The notes under the pieces: model-generated
What the model saw: only the letters and a program-made list of their open reading frames with translations
What the model was told of the DNA's origin: nothing
The model's database searches: none
Part shown: in pieces, positions 1 through 6,369 of the stretch
How the letters are laid out: each line of letters begins with the position of its first letter
Position numbering within the stretch: the stretch's first letter is position 1
NCBI GenBank assembly: GCA_047622145.1
Contig: JBLHMO010000122.1
Span: 1-9,312, forward strand
Source: Litorivivens sp047622145
GTDB lineage: Bacteria; Pseudomonadota; Gammaproteobacteria; Pseudomonadales; Spongiibacteraceae
Direction of reading: 5' to 3'
Length of the DNA stretch: 9,312 nt
Position numbers and translations under genes: made by a program

Positions 1-1
1 C

Positions 2-454
2 CCTAGCGATAGTCCCTTTATGGCCGACGCGCAGGCTGCGCACTACAGCATTGACGTCGCCGGCCAGACACTTGACGTTGGCGCTGCGTCTATGGGTAAC
101 CCCCACGTGGTTTTGCAGGTAGCCAATACTGAAACTGCAGCCGTGGAATCGCTAGGACCACTGCTGGAAGCTCACCCCAGATTCCCCAATCGCGTCAATG
201 TCGGCTTTATGGAAATTATTGACCGCCAGCACTTCCGCCTGCGCGTATTCGAACGCGGAGTCGGCGAAACCTTAGCCTGTGGCAGCGGTGCCTGTGCGGC
301 AATGGCGGTTGGCGTGCAGCAGGGCCTGCTAGATAGTCACGCCACGGCCAAGCTCAATGGCGGCGAGCTGGAACTGAGCTGGCAGGGAGAGGGCCATCCC
401 GTTATTATGACCGGGCCGGCTACAACCGTATTCGAAGGGCAAGTCAGAATTTAA
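2..454 (+). CDS. dapF: Diaminopimelate epimerase, C-terminal part (5' truncated by window)
   Basis: Converts LL-diaminopimelate to the meso form, the last step before lysine and a peptidoglycan building block; cytoplasmic and cofactor-free. The frame is open to the window edge, so the true start lies upstream; about 150 residues of a usual ~275 are visible. Family marks seen are a SMGNPH motif (codons from about base 92), the stretch GFMEIIDR...RLRVFERG, and the second active-site signature GETLACGSGACAA, whose catalytic cysteine is the codon at 278-280. The first catalytic cysteine must lie outside the window. The ATG at base 20 is internal, since homology runs through it. The stop is 12 bases before the DUF484 gene, and together with xerC and the HAD gene this matches the E. 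coli dapF-yigA-xerC-yigB operon. Identification is firm. Confidence 0.96.
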   Translation, partial: PSDSPFMADAQAAHYSIDVAGQTLDVGAASMGNPHVVLQVANTETAAVESLGPLLEAHPRFPNRVNVGFMEIIDRQHFRLRVFERGVGETLACGSGACAAMAVGVQQGLLDSHATAKLNGGELELSWQGEGHPVIMTGPATTVFEGQVRI

Positions 455-466
455 GCGGAGATTGCA

Positions 467-1153
467 GTGGATTCAGTGAAAGACAAATCAAAAGACTCGC
501 CCAGCGAAGAAGACGTCGCCCGCTATATGCGCAACCATCCCGGATTTTTCCTCAAGCACGAAGACTTGTTGGCGGACATCACCTTGGCGCACGATACCGG
601 CAAAGCGGTATCGCTGCTGGAGCGCCAAGTCAGTATTCTCCGTGATCGCAATATGGAAATGCGTACCCGTCTGAGCGGCCTGCTTGAAAACGCCCAGCAC
701 AACGACATCCTGTTCGAAAAAACCAAAGCCCTGATTCTTTCACTGCTCGAAGCGCGCCGCGCCGACGAGCTGGCCGATACCTTCTGCCGCACCCTCACCG
801 AAAATTTTGATGTGGATGCCGCCAGCCTGATTGTGTTTGGCAACCCCGGCATCAGCAATACCCGCCTGCGCGTCACCAGCGCCGACGACGCTGGCAAGCA
901 CATTGGCAGCATTCTGAAAAACAACAAGGCGATTTGCGGCGTACTGCGCGAGAACGAAAACCGCTATCTATTTGCAGAGAAAGCCGCCAGCATCGGCTCA
1001 GCCGCCGTCGTGCCGCTGCACAACAGTCGTCCGCTCGGCATCGTCGCGATAGGCAGCAACGACCCTCAGCACTTCCAAAGTAGTATGGGTACGCTGTTCC
1101 TGAGTTATATCGCCGAAGTCATCAATCGCACGCTACCGCGATTAATGAAGTAA
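467..1153 (+). CDS. DUF484 family protein (YigA-like, GAF-like fold)
   Basis: A 228-residue cytoplasmic protein of the DUF484 family, a GAF-like family of unknown function that sits between dapF and xerC in many gammaproteobacteria. Seen here: an N-terminal helical motif EEDVARYMRNHPGFFLKHEDLL (about residues 14-35), a predicted coiled-coil helix at about 46-76 rich in Leu, Glu and Arg, and a C-terminal alpha/beta region (about 80-225) with hydrophobic strands such as ASLIVFGNPG and AAVVPLHNSRPLGIVAIGS, as expected for a GAF-like domain. The start is GTG at 467, preceded by GCGGAG with a 6-base spacer; the in-frame GTG at 476 is less well placed. It lies 12 bases after dapF and 7 bases before xerC, so it is co-transcribed. 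A ligand or partner cannot be read from the sequence; a link to XerC function is only guilt by association. Confidence 0.92.
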   Translation: MDSVKDKSKDSPSEEDVARYMRNHPGFFLKHEDLLADITLAHDTGKAVSLLERQVSILRDRNMEMRTRLSGLLENAQHNDILFEKTKALILSLLEARRADELADTFCRTLTENFDVDAASLIVFGNPGISNTRLRVTSADDAGKHIGSILKNNKAICGVLRENENRYLFAEKAASIGSAAVVPLHNSRPLGIVAIGSNDPQHFQSSMGTLFLSYIAEVINRTLPRLMK

Positions 1154-1160
1154 TAAGTGC

Positions 1161-2078
1161 ATGCCACTGCCTGAGTTAATCGATCAGTTTATTGAATACC
1201 TGCGCTCGGCAAAACGCCTCTCACCCCACACCCTGAGCAGCTACCGCCGCGACCTCACCCAGTTTGTCGATTTTTGTACAGCGCAACACTTTAGCGCGCC
1301 CGAAAAAATCGACCTTGCGGCGATTCGCCAGTTTGTCGGCCAGCGCCGCAGCGGCGGCGCCGGCGGGCGAACTATTCAGCGCCAGTTGTCGGCGCTCAGA
1401 AGCTTTTTCAATTTTCTTAATCGCGAGGGCGTCTGCGAGAACAACCCTGCAATTGGCATACAGGCGCCCAAATCACCCAAGCGCCTACCCAAAGCCCTGA
1501 GCCCTGAAGACATGGGGCAAATGTTGGCCGGCGGCGATGATAGCTGGCTGGGCTTGCGCGATCAGGCCATAGCGGAGTTATTTTACTCATCGGGGTTACG
1601 GCTCGCCGAACTGATCTCGCTGGACACGCAATCCATACAGTTTGGCAGCTCCCTCGTCACCGTAACGGGCAAGGGCAGCAAAAGCAGAACGCTGCCAGTG
1701 GGGCGAATGGCCATTGCGGCCGTGCGTGCTTGGCTCAAGGTGCGCGATCTCCAATGCCGCGACACCGGCGAGCCGGCCCTGTTTATCAGCCAGCGCGGCA
1801 CACGTTTAAGTAACGGCAGCGTCCAGCAGCGCCTGCGCAAACTCGCTCAAGAGCGCGGCCTGTACCAGCATGTCCACCCGCATATGCTGCGCCACTCTTT
1901 TGCCAGCCACCTACTGGAATCCAGCAGTGATTTACGTGCCGTACAGGAGTTGCTGGGGCACGCCAACCTATCGACCACACAGGTTTACACCCACTTGGAT
2001 TTTCAGCACTTGTCCAAGGTTTATGACAAGGCACACCCACGTGCGAACCGAAAGCGCGAGCGGGAAGATAAGGAATGA
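1161..2078 (+). CDS. xerC: Tyrosine recombinase XerC
   Basis: Site-specific tyrosine recombinase that works with XerD at the chromosomal dif site, under FtsK control, to resolve chromosome dimers at the division septum. The 305-residue length is normal. An N-terminal SAM-like core-binding domain (about 1-100: IDQFIEYLRSAKRLSPHTLSSYRRDL) is followed by the catalytic domain. All catalytic residues are visible: R147 (SSGLRLAEL), K171 (GKGSKSR), H241 and R244 (HPHMLRHS), H267 (LLGHANLSTTQ) and nucleophile Y276 (VYTHLD). Spacing and operon context favour XerC over XerD or an integrase. The ATG has only a weak upstream GAAG, so translation may be coupled to the DUF484 gene ending 7 bases earlier. 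Its stop overlaps the next start (ATGA). Confidence 0.97.
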   Translation: MPLPELIDQFIEYLRSAKRLSPHTLSSYRRDLTQFVDFCTAQHFSAPEKIDLAAIRQFVGQRRSGGAGGRTIQRQLSALRSFFNFLNREGVCENNPAIGIQAPKSPKRLPKALSPEDMGQMLAGGDDSWLGLRDQAIAELFYSSGLRLAELISLDTQSIQFGSSLVTVTGKGSKSRTLPVGRMAIAAVRAWLKVRDLQCRDTGEPALFISQRGTRLSNGSVQQRLRKLAQERGLYQHVHPHMLRHSFASHLLESSSDLRAVQELLGHANLSTTQVYTHLDFQHLSKVYDKAHPRANRKREREDKE

Positions 2079-2770
2079 CGCTAAAACTAATCACCCTGGA
2101 TCTCGACGATACCTTGTGGCCCGTCGAACCCGCACTGAAGCATGCAGAGGACTGCTTCTATCGCTTTCTGTCTAATCAGCAACCGGCGATATTTGACTGC
2201 ATCAGCGCGGACGATTTACGCCATCATCGAATAGAAATGTTCGAGCAAGACCCCCGCTTCAAGCATAACGTGAGCTTATGGCGGCGCGAAAGCCTGAAGC
2301 TATTTTTAAGCGAACATAAGCTTTCTGCCAGCCGAGCCGACGAACTTGCAGAGCAAGCCTTTGCCGTTTTTCTGGAAGCGCGTCAGCAGGTCGAGCTGTT
2401 CGAAGGCGCTGAGACTGTGCTGGCTGAATTGGCGTCGCGTTATACGCTGATTGCACTAACCAACGGCAATGCCGACATTAGGCAAATGCCGGTTGGCCGT
2501 TATTTTAACGCGGCAATTAGAGCCGAAGATATCGGCGTCAGTAAGCCGGCGCCGGATATGTTTGAAAAGGCGCTAGAAATTGCCCGTTGCAAGGCTGAAG
2601 AAAGCCTGCACATTGGCGATGACCCTTACTACGACATCGCGCCGGCGCAGGCCCTGGGGATGCACACACTGCGCGCCGCGATCACCCTTAAGTTTCCCCA
2701 GAATGAAACCAGCTTTTCCCATTGGCAAGAATTGCCCGCACGTATCGCAGCCATTTCAATACCGCTTTAA
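2075..2770 (+). CDS. yigB: HAD-IA hydrolase, YigB-type phosphatase
   Basis: Cytoplasmic haloacid-dehalogenase superfamily phosphatase of 231 residues. All four HAD motifs are present: DLDDT with nucleophile D9 and acid D11; TNG with T129; K157 in SKPAP; and GDDPYYD with D182/D183. The cap region includes VSLWRRESL (66-74), resembling VTRWRFRS of E. coli YigB, which dephosphorylates 5-amino-6-(5-phospho-D-ribitylamino)uracil in riboflavin synthesis and also lies next to xerC. The start overlaps the xerC stop by 4 bases (ATGA) and is preceded by AAGGA, so translation is coupled. It ends the plus-strand operon and converges on a minus-strand gene with a 20-base gap and no clear terminator between them. 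The superfamily is certain; the exact substrate is inferred, since HAD phosphatases are promiscuous. Confidence 0.9.
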   Translation: MTLKLITLDLDDTLWPVEPALKHAEDCFYRFLSNQQPAIFDCISADDLRHHRIEMFEQDPRFKHNVSLWRRESLKLFLSEHKLSASRADELAEQAFAVFLEARQQVELFEGAETVLAELASRYTLIALTNGNADIRQMPVGRYFNAAIRAEDIGVSKPAPDMFEKALEIARCKAEESLHIGDDPYYDIAPAQALGMHTLRAAITLKFPQNETSFSHWQELPARIAAISIPL

Positions 2771-2790
2771 CGCAAGTAGCGCCAACCATC

Positions 2791-3003
2791 CTAAAAAAGA
2801 TCGGTATCGCCTACCTGCTCAACGCTGTTGTCGAGATGCTGAATATGCCCACCCTTGGAGAGAAAGGCGTCAATATCAGCAGCCAAGCGCCTACGTATCC
2901 GCTCTCTGGACGTTAGGTTATGCGCGTCCTCGCTGGTGGAACCCCCGCGCTCGTCAATGCTGTCCACCGCACCGTCAATATCACCTCGTCGACTTGCACC
3001 CAT
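2791..3003 (-). CDS. Small SutA-like protein (putative RNA polymerase-binding regulator)
   Basis: A 70-residue, strongly charged protein. The ATG at 3003 is preceded by GCGAGGA with a 7-base spacer to the start, a good ribosome binding site and the main reason to accept it as real. The N-terminal ~30 residues are Asp/Gly/Ser-rich and probably disordered. The conserved-looking core is an Arg-rich helix followed by DIDAFLSKGG (residues 43-52) and HIQHLDNSV (53-61). That pattern, a charged helix then FLxxGGxI, resembles the RNA-polymerase-binding region of SutA, a Pseudomonas aeruginosa factor active during slow growth, which to my memory lies between the xerC/HAD block and glnK/amtB. P. aeruginosa SutA is longer (about 105 residues), with acidic N-terminal and extra C-terminal tails. 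The assignment rests on remembered motif and synteny and is moderate; a short gene of unknown role is the alternative. Confidence 0.62.
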   Translation of the reverse strand: MGASRRGDIDGAVDSIDERGGSTSEDAHNLTSRERIRRRLAADIDAFLSKGGHIQHLDNSVEQVGDTDLF

Positions 3004-3056
3004 GCTGTAATCCTCGCTTTTTACAACACCCTAAATGACAACAAGCTTTGAGCCAA

Positions 3057-3084
3057 AGTATGGTTGTTAGTCGACGAAAAACAA
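3057..3084 (-). promoter_or_regulatory. Possible sigma-70 promoter for the SutA-like gene
   Basis: Reading the minus strand, TTGTTT (3084-3079), a 16-base spacer and CATACT (3062-3057) resemble -35 and -10 boxes at 3/6 and 4/6 matches. The expected start near 3050 would give a leader of about 45 bases. The match is weak, but the gene has no other upstream partner closer than the glnK gene ending at 3183. Confidence 0.25.
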
Positions 3085-3134
3085 TAAAAAAGTCAGGAAG
3101 TGGGTAGTTTTTTCGTTCTATTGGAGCGTCGACT
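3069..3134. repeat. Nested inverted repeat with GTCGAC ends
   Basis: AGTCGACG at 3069-3076 is exactly repeated in inverse as CGTCGACT at 3127-3134. Inside, CAATA (3082-3086) pairs with TATTG (3119-3123), and an A-run ending at 3091 pairs with the T-run 3108-3113. It lies in the 179-base gap between the SutA-like gene and the upstream glnK. It could be a bidirectional terminator, an operator or a cruciform-prone element; the sequence does not decide. Confidence 0.45.
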
Positions 3135-3153
3135 TATTACTGCAGGCTAGAGC

Positions 3154-3173
3154 GCCCCTCAATTCAGAGGGGC
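3154..3173 (-). terminator. Hairpin just after glnK (copy 1)
   Basis: GCCCCTC at 3154-3160 and GAGGGGC at 3167-3173 form a 7-base-pair stem with a 6-base loop, starting 9 bases past the glnK stop on the minus strand. No U-run follows, so it may be a weak terminator or an mRNA-stabilising 3' hairpin. Confidence 0.4.
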
Positions 3174-3182
3174 TTAAGATGC

Positions 3183-3521
3183 TTAGATCGCTTCTTCACC
3201 GGCTTCACCAGTGCGAATGCGGATGACCTGTTCAAGGGCGCTGACAAAGATTTTGCCATCGCCAATTTTGCCGGTATGAGCGGATTGGGATACCGCCTCG
3301 ATAACCCGTTCAACCTGGTCATCCGGCACGGCAATTTCTAGTTTTACCTTCGGCAAAAAATCGACCACATATTCGGCGCCACGGTATAACTCAGTGTGAC
3401 CTTTCTGACGACCAAAACCTTTAACTTCAGTTGCGGTAATACCCTGAACGCCGACATCAGATAAGGCCGCACGGACGTCGTCCAGCTTAAAGGGTTTAAT
3501 CACGGCGGTGATCAGCTTCAT
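3183..3521 (-). CDS. glnK: PII nitrogen regulatory protein, copy 1 (GlnK/GlnB family)
   Basis: A 112-residue PII signalling protein. Trimeric PII proteins sense ATP/ADP and 2-oxoglutarate, are uridylylated by GlnD, and bind AmtB to block ammonium entry or modulate NtrB and GlnE. The start is the ATG at 3521, not the longer frame up to 3587, because MKLITAVIKPFKLDDV is the family N-terminus and AAGGAGA sits 5 bases upstream. The T-loop (about 37-55, FGRQKGHTELYRGAEY) keeps the uridylylation site Y51. The B-loop is TGKIGDGKIF (83-92), and the C-terminal R101/R103 that contact nucleotide are present. It differs from copy 2 at 16 of 112 positions by hand alignment, mostly at 63-82, outside the T-loop. 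A strong terminator after amtB separates it from the upstream genes, so it probably has its own promoter. Choosing GlnK over GlnB rests on the amt linkage. Confidence 0.95.
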   Translation of the reverse strand: MKLITAVIKPFKLDDVRAALSDVGVQGITATEVKGFGRQKGHTELYRGAEYVVDFLPKVKLEIAVPDDQVERVIEAVSQSAHTGKIGDGKIFVSALEQVIRIRTGEAGEEAI

Positions 3522-3558
3522 CCTGTTCTCCTTAGCAGCAGGCACTATTAGAGTAGCG

Positions 3559-3600
3559 AAGGTAGCCCAGCGGCGTGCGACTTGCAACTCTCGGCACGGC
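3559..3600 (-). promoter_or_regulatory. Candidate promoter region of glnK copy 1 (type unclear)
   Basis: About 100 bases separate the amtB terminator from this gene and should hold its promoter. On the minus strand TTGCAA (3587-3582) with a 17-base spacer and TACCTT (3564-3559) could be a poor sigma-70 promoter. The same TTGCA also fits a sigma-54 -12 box, but the -24 position reads GT instead of GG, so that reading is degenerate. Neither is convincing. Confidence 0.2.
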
Positions 3601-3624
3601 CTTAGGCGACCAAACGGCGCAATG

Positions 3625-3649
3625 AAAAAAGGCGCCCGAAGGCGCCTTT
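3625..3649 (-). terminator. Rho-independent terminator after amtB
   Basis: On the minus strand AAAGGCGCC, a TTCG tetraloop and GGCGCCTTT form a perfect 9-base-pair stem running into six Ts (3630-3625). It begins 23 bases past the amtB stop. This is the clearest terminator in the window and ends the amtB transcript before glnK copy 1. Confidence 0.93.
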
Positions 3650-3671
3650 GGTATCCACCAGCGGGGGGAGA

Positions 3672-4913
3672 TTATTGCTGGGTGAATTCAGGGTAGGCTT
3701 CCATGCCGCACTCGGACAAATCTACGCCCTCGTACTCTTCTTCTTCGGTAACGCGGATGCCAATGACGGCTTTCAAAATACCCCATGTCACTAGGCTGGC
3801 ACCAAACACCCAACCAAAGATGGTAGCAGCGCCAATCAGCTGGCCTGAGAAGCTGGAACCCTCGTTAGTCACCGGTACCAACAGCAGACCTAACAGACCC
3901 ACCACACCGTGCACGGAGATCGCACCAACCGGGTCATCGATTTTCAGCTTGTCCAGGGCCAGAATCGAGAACACAACCAATACACCGCCAACCGCGCCAA
4001 ACAGAGTCGCCTGCAATGCAGTAGGAGTTGAGGGTTCGGCCGTAATCGCCACCAGACCTGCCAAAGCACCGTTGAGTGCCATCGTAAGGTCAGCCTTGCC
4101 AAACATGATACGGGCGACTATCAGCGCGGCAATCAAACCACCGGCCGCTGCCGCATTGGTGTTCATAAACACGATCGCTACCGAGTTAGCGCTTTCAACG
4201 CTGGCCGTAGCCAGGACCGAGCCGCCGTTAAAACCAAACCAGCCCAGCCACAGGATAAAGGTACCCAGGGTTGCCAGCGGTAGGTTCGCACCGGGAATCG
4301 CATTGATCTGCCCGTCTTTGCCATACTTGCCCTTACGAGCACCCAGCAAAAGCACACCCGCCAAAGCAGCAGAAGCACCGGCCATGTGCACGATGCCGGA
4401 ACCGGCAAAGTCAGAGAAACCCAAATCGCCCAGTGTATACAGACCGAAAACGGGCATGCCGCCCCAGGTCCAAGCACCTTCCATCGGGTAGATCACACCG
4501 GTCATGACCACCGCAAAGGCCAAGAAAGCCCAGAGTTTCATACGCTCAGCAACGGCGCCGGAGACGATCGACATGGCCGTGGCCACAAACACTACTTGAA
4601 AGTAGAAGTCTGCAGACGGTGCGTAAGTTGCGGGCTCTTCTGCACCGGTCACGCCGTTACCGACGATACCGTCGAGGAACATCGTAAACTCGCCGCCGCC
4701 ATACATAATGGAATAACCACAAATCATGTACATGGTGCAGGCCACTGCGTACAGGGCCACGTTCTTGGTAAGAATTTCAGTGGTGTTTTTGGAGCGGACC
4801 AGGCCCGCTTCGAGCATGGCAAAGCCAGCAGCCATCCACATAACCAGTGCGCCGCAGACCAAAAAATAAAACGTATCTAGCGCATATTGTAGTTCAAATA
4901 TTTGATTTTCCAT
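3672..4913 (-). CDS. amtB: Ammonium channel/transporter (Amt family)
   Basis: Inner-membrane trimeric ammonium channel, 413 residues, with about 11 hydrophobic spans. Conduction residues are visible: D168 in SDFAGSGIVH, the twin pore histidines H176 (GIVHMAGA) and H335 (AISVHGVVG), an aromatic gate region FQVVFVATAMSIVSGAVAER (105-124), AWTWGG (147-152) and WFGFNGGS (225-232). The cytosolic tail RVTEEEEYEGVDLSECGMEAY (387-407) is the type that binds PII. The N-terminus goes straight into the first span and has no E. coli-like cleavable signal peptide. Its GFAMLEAGLVRSKNT (30-44) resembles the AMT1-like branch more than E. coli AmtB; that subgrouping is my inference. A GAGG motif lies about 10-11 bases before the ATG at 4913. 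It follows a PII gene in the usual glnK-amtB arrangement and is ended by a strong terminator at 3649-3625. Confidence 0.96.
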   Translation of the reverse strand: MENQIFELQYALDTFYFLVCGALVMWMAAGFAMLEAGLVRSKNTTEILTKNVALYAVACTMYMICGYSIMYGGGEFTMFLDGIVGNGVTGAEEPATYAPSADFYFQVVFVATAMSIVSGAVAERMKLWAFLAFAVVMTGVIYPMEGAWTWGGMPVFGLYTLGDLGFSDFAGSGIVHMAGASAALAGVLLLGARKGKYGKDGQINAIPGANLPLATLGTFILWLGWFGFNGGSVLATASVESANSVAIVFMNTNAAAAGGLIAALIVARIMFGKADLTMALNGALAGLVAITAEPSTPTALQATLFGAVGGVLVVFSILALDKLKIDDPVGAISVHGVVGLLGLLLVPVTNEGSSFSGQLIGAATIFGWVFGASLVTWGILKAVIGIRVTEEEEYEGVDLSECGMEAYPEFTQQ

Positions 4914-4977
4914 GATTTAATAAACCTCGCAGGCTTGTTGAGGGTTACAGCCTTCTGCCAAAGACTGAACATCTATT

Positions 4978-5006
4978 CCGGCCGCGAGGCCGGCAATGAG
5001 CTTGCC
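4978..5006 (-). other. Intercistronic overlapping hairpins between glnK copy 2 and amtB
   Basis: On the minus strand GGCAA-GCTCA-TTGCC (5006-4992) and CCGGCC-TCGC-GGCCGG (4993-4978) form two stems that share bases 4992-4993 and so partly compete. No U-run follows the second stem, so it does not look like a full terminator. It may tune relative expression or mRNA stability between the PII gene and amtB. Confidence 0.4.
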
Positions 5007-5011
5007 CTTTT

Positions 5012-5350
5012 TTAAATTGCTTCCTCGCCAGTCTCACCGGTACGAATACGGATGACCTGTTCGAGGGAGGAAACAAATATTTTGCCGTCACCGATTTTGC
5101 CAGTATTGGCCGATTTGGCGATCGCCTCAAGTGTCTGCTCAACCGAACTATCGGCGACAGCAACTTCCAGTTTCACCTTCGGCAGAAAGTCCACGACATA
5201 CTCTGCACCGCGGTACAGTTCGGTATGGCCCTTCTGACGACCAAAGCCTTTCACTTCGGTGACAGTAATACCCTGCACACCAATATCCGAAAGCGCTTCG
5301 CGTACATCATCCAGTTTGAACGGCTTGATTACAGCTGTGATCAGTTTCAT
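5012..5350 (-). CDS. glnK: PII nitrogen regulatory protein, copy 2 (GlnK family)
   Basis: A second 112-residue PII protein, directly upstream of amtB as in canonical glnK-amtB operons, so it is the more likely regulator of channel gating. The T-loop with Y51 is identical to copy 1, as are the B-loop (83-92) and the C-terminal EQVIRIRTGE. Differences from copy 1 cluster at residues 63-82 (for example P66A, D68S, Q69S, R72Q, V73T, Q79K, H82N). The ATG at 5350 has GAGGAGA 8 bases upstream. The gap to amtB is 98 bases and holds hairpins but no strong terminator, so the two are probably co-transcribed. I see no convincing sigma-54 box in its own 101-base upstream gap, so expression may depend on read-through from the porin gene's promoter. 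Confidence 0.95.
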   Translation of the reverse strand: MKLITAVIKPFKLDDVREALSDIGVQGITVTEVKGFGRQKGHTELYRGAEYVVDFLPKVKLEVAVADSSVEQTLEAIAKSANTGKIGDGKIFVSSLEQVIRIRTGETGEEAI

Positions 5351-5418
5351 GAGACAAATCTCCTCTAAAAGGTGTATGGATTAGCACACACGCCCGGTAA
5401 GAAACTGGTTGGTTGAGT

Positions 5419-5442
5419 CCGGCCGACGGAAGCGTCGGCCGG
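5419..5442 (-). terminator. Strong hairpin after the TorF-type porin gene
   Basis: CCGGCCGACG (5419-5428) and CGTCGGCCGG (5433-5442) make a perfect 10-base-pair stem with a 4-base loop, starting 9 bases past the porin stop. On the minus strand it is followed by ACTCAACC and not a U-run, so termination may be partial; it could let some transcripts continue into glnK copy 2. Confidence 0.55.
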
Positions 5443-5451
5443 GGTGTAAAC

Positions 5452-6135
5452 TTAGTTCAGCGGTATGCTGTAGGAGAGAACCACTTGCAGGTCGTCTTCC
5501 ATAACAACACTGTCATCCTTATCAATCACCTGAGACAAAGTGAATGAAAGATTATCGTTATATGCGTAACCCACATCCAAGTGCACATAGTCGCTGTCAC
5601 CCTTCTGTCCTTTTGCTTCTTCGGGATCAGCAATACCTAACACGACTGAAAACTTGCTCATGCCGTAGCCCAGACTCATATACGTGTTATCGTCCAGAGC
5701 CGTTGATTTACCAGTGATTTGATCGTAATAGTAAAATTCAACACCTGCAAAGCTAAGCCCGAGATAGAACTCAGTCAAACCTCTAAAAAGGTCGTCGCTA
5801 TCGTTGCCGCCGCCTGGGTAATAGTAATCCAGCAGGCCAACATCCACCCCGAAATCACCAAATGAGCCACTCCAACCAGCGAAGGTATCGATCTCACCGC
5901 CATTGCCGTAGCTGCTGGCACTGGAGACCCAAGCTCCTGCATACAAACCCGTACTATTGCTGTATACCAGATCACCGGAAACTGCAGCAGAACCACCACC
6001 TTGATCCACACCACGGAACAGATAGATGTTTGACACAGCAGCGCTGGCTTCGAGTTCAGCCATTGCCGGTGCAGCACTCAGCGCAATTGCTGCTGCTGCA
6101 GCGCTTGCCGTAAGTATATTTTTAACTTTCTTCAT
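5452..6135 (-). CDS. TorF family putative outer-membrane porin
   Basis: A 227-residue exported protein. Residues 1-26 are a signal peptide: MKKVKN, a hydrophobic Ala-rich core and an AMA cleavage site before ELEAS. The mature part alternates short amphipathic strands with Gly/Asp/Ser turns (for example NIYLFRGVDQGGGSAAVSGDL and GLYAGAWVSS) and ends in an aromatic/hydrophobic strand, VVLSYSIPLN, as expected of a small beta barrel. The start NIYLFRGVDQ after the signal peptide is typical of the TorF/TIGR02001 family, whose substrate is not established. The ATG at 6135 has GGAG 8 bases upstream. Position immediately upstream of glnK-amtB, and the sigma-54 promoter with an NtrC-like site in front, suggest a porin induced under nitrogen limitation to admit ammonium or small organic nitrogen compounds; that role is inference. 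Confidence 0.88.
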   Translation of the reverse strand: MKKVKNILTASAAAAAIALSAAPAMAELEASAAVSNIYLFRGVDQGGGSAAVSGDLVYSNSTGLYAGAWVSSASSYGNGGEIDTFAGWSGSFGDFGVDVGLLDYYYPGGGNDSDDLFRGLTEFYLGLSFAGVEFYYYDQITGKSTALDDNTYMSLGYGMSKFSVVLGIADPEEAKGQKGDSDYVHLDVGYAYNDNLSFTLSQVIDKDDSVVMEDDLQVVLSYSIPLN

Positions 6136-6205
6136 GTGTGTTTCTCCACGTAAATTTTCTTTTGTGTGCTAGCACGTTGCGGCAGCTTTCATTGGTTTCG
6201 ATAAA

Positions 6206-6221
6206 GCACAGATCGTGCCAA
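6206..6221 (-). promoter_or_regulatory. Sigma-54 (RpoN) promoter of the porin gene
   Basis: The minus strand reads TTGGCACGATCTGTGC. It matches YTGGCACGNNNNTTGC at all positions except one (GTGC for TTGC) and has the essential GG-N10-GC spacing. The expected start near 6194 gives a leader of about 60 bases before the porin ATG. It is the only near-consensus -24/-12 element I found in the window. Confidence 0.8.
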
Positions 6222-6356
6222 TTCAAGCCAACTACTTATTTTACAACTACTTAGCGTAATTTTAACCACAACTAGAGGAAAATGCCCTACAACAGCATGG
6301 CCAATTTAGGTGCACTTCCGCCCCCAACGCACCAAGTTAGGACAAAATGCAATAAA

Positions 6357-6369
6357 AATCCAGACTTTA
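6357..6369 (+). promoter_or_regulatory. IHF-like binding site
   Basis: AATCCAGACTTTA matches the IHF consensus WATCARNNNNTTR at all but one fixed position and sits in AT-rich DNA. It lies about 165-175 bases upstream of the predicted sigma-54 start, between promoter and enhancer-like site, where IHF normally bends DNA for activator looping. IHF consensus matches occur by chance in AT-rich DNA, so position is the better argument. Confidence 0.4.

Noticed and set aside
2580..3038. Plus-strand frame crossing the end of the HAD gene and the SutA-like gene
   Set aside because: The product is rich in Arg, Pro, Cys and His without any motif, and it overlaps two better-supported genes in other frames.
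3522..3587. 22-residue N-terminal extension of PII copy 1
   Set aside because: PII proteins start at MKLI, and the ATG at 3521 has an AAGGAGA at ideal spacing, while the upstream ATG has none.
3703..4491. Long plus-strand open frame (262 codons) opposite amtB
   Set aside because: It is fully antisense to the well-supported Amt gene, its product is Pro/Ala/Ser-rich with no family resemblance, and it has no ribosome binding site of note.
4930..4965. Sigma-54 promoter directly upstream of amtB
   Set aside because: A TTGGCAG resembles a -24 box, but no GC lies 10 bases after the GG, so the essential -12 element is missing.
6309..6333. GGTGC and GCACC half-sites as a second NtrC site
   Set aside because: The half-sites face the wrong way and are too far apart; only the 6499-6515 palindrome has the GCAC-N7-GTGC spacing.
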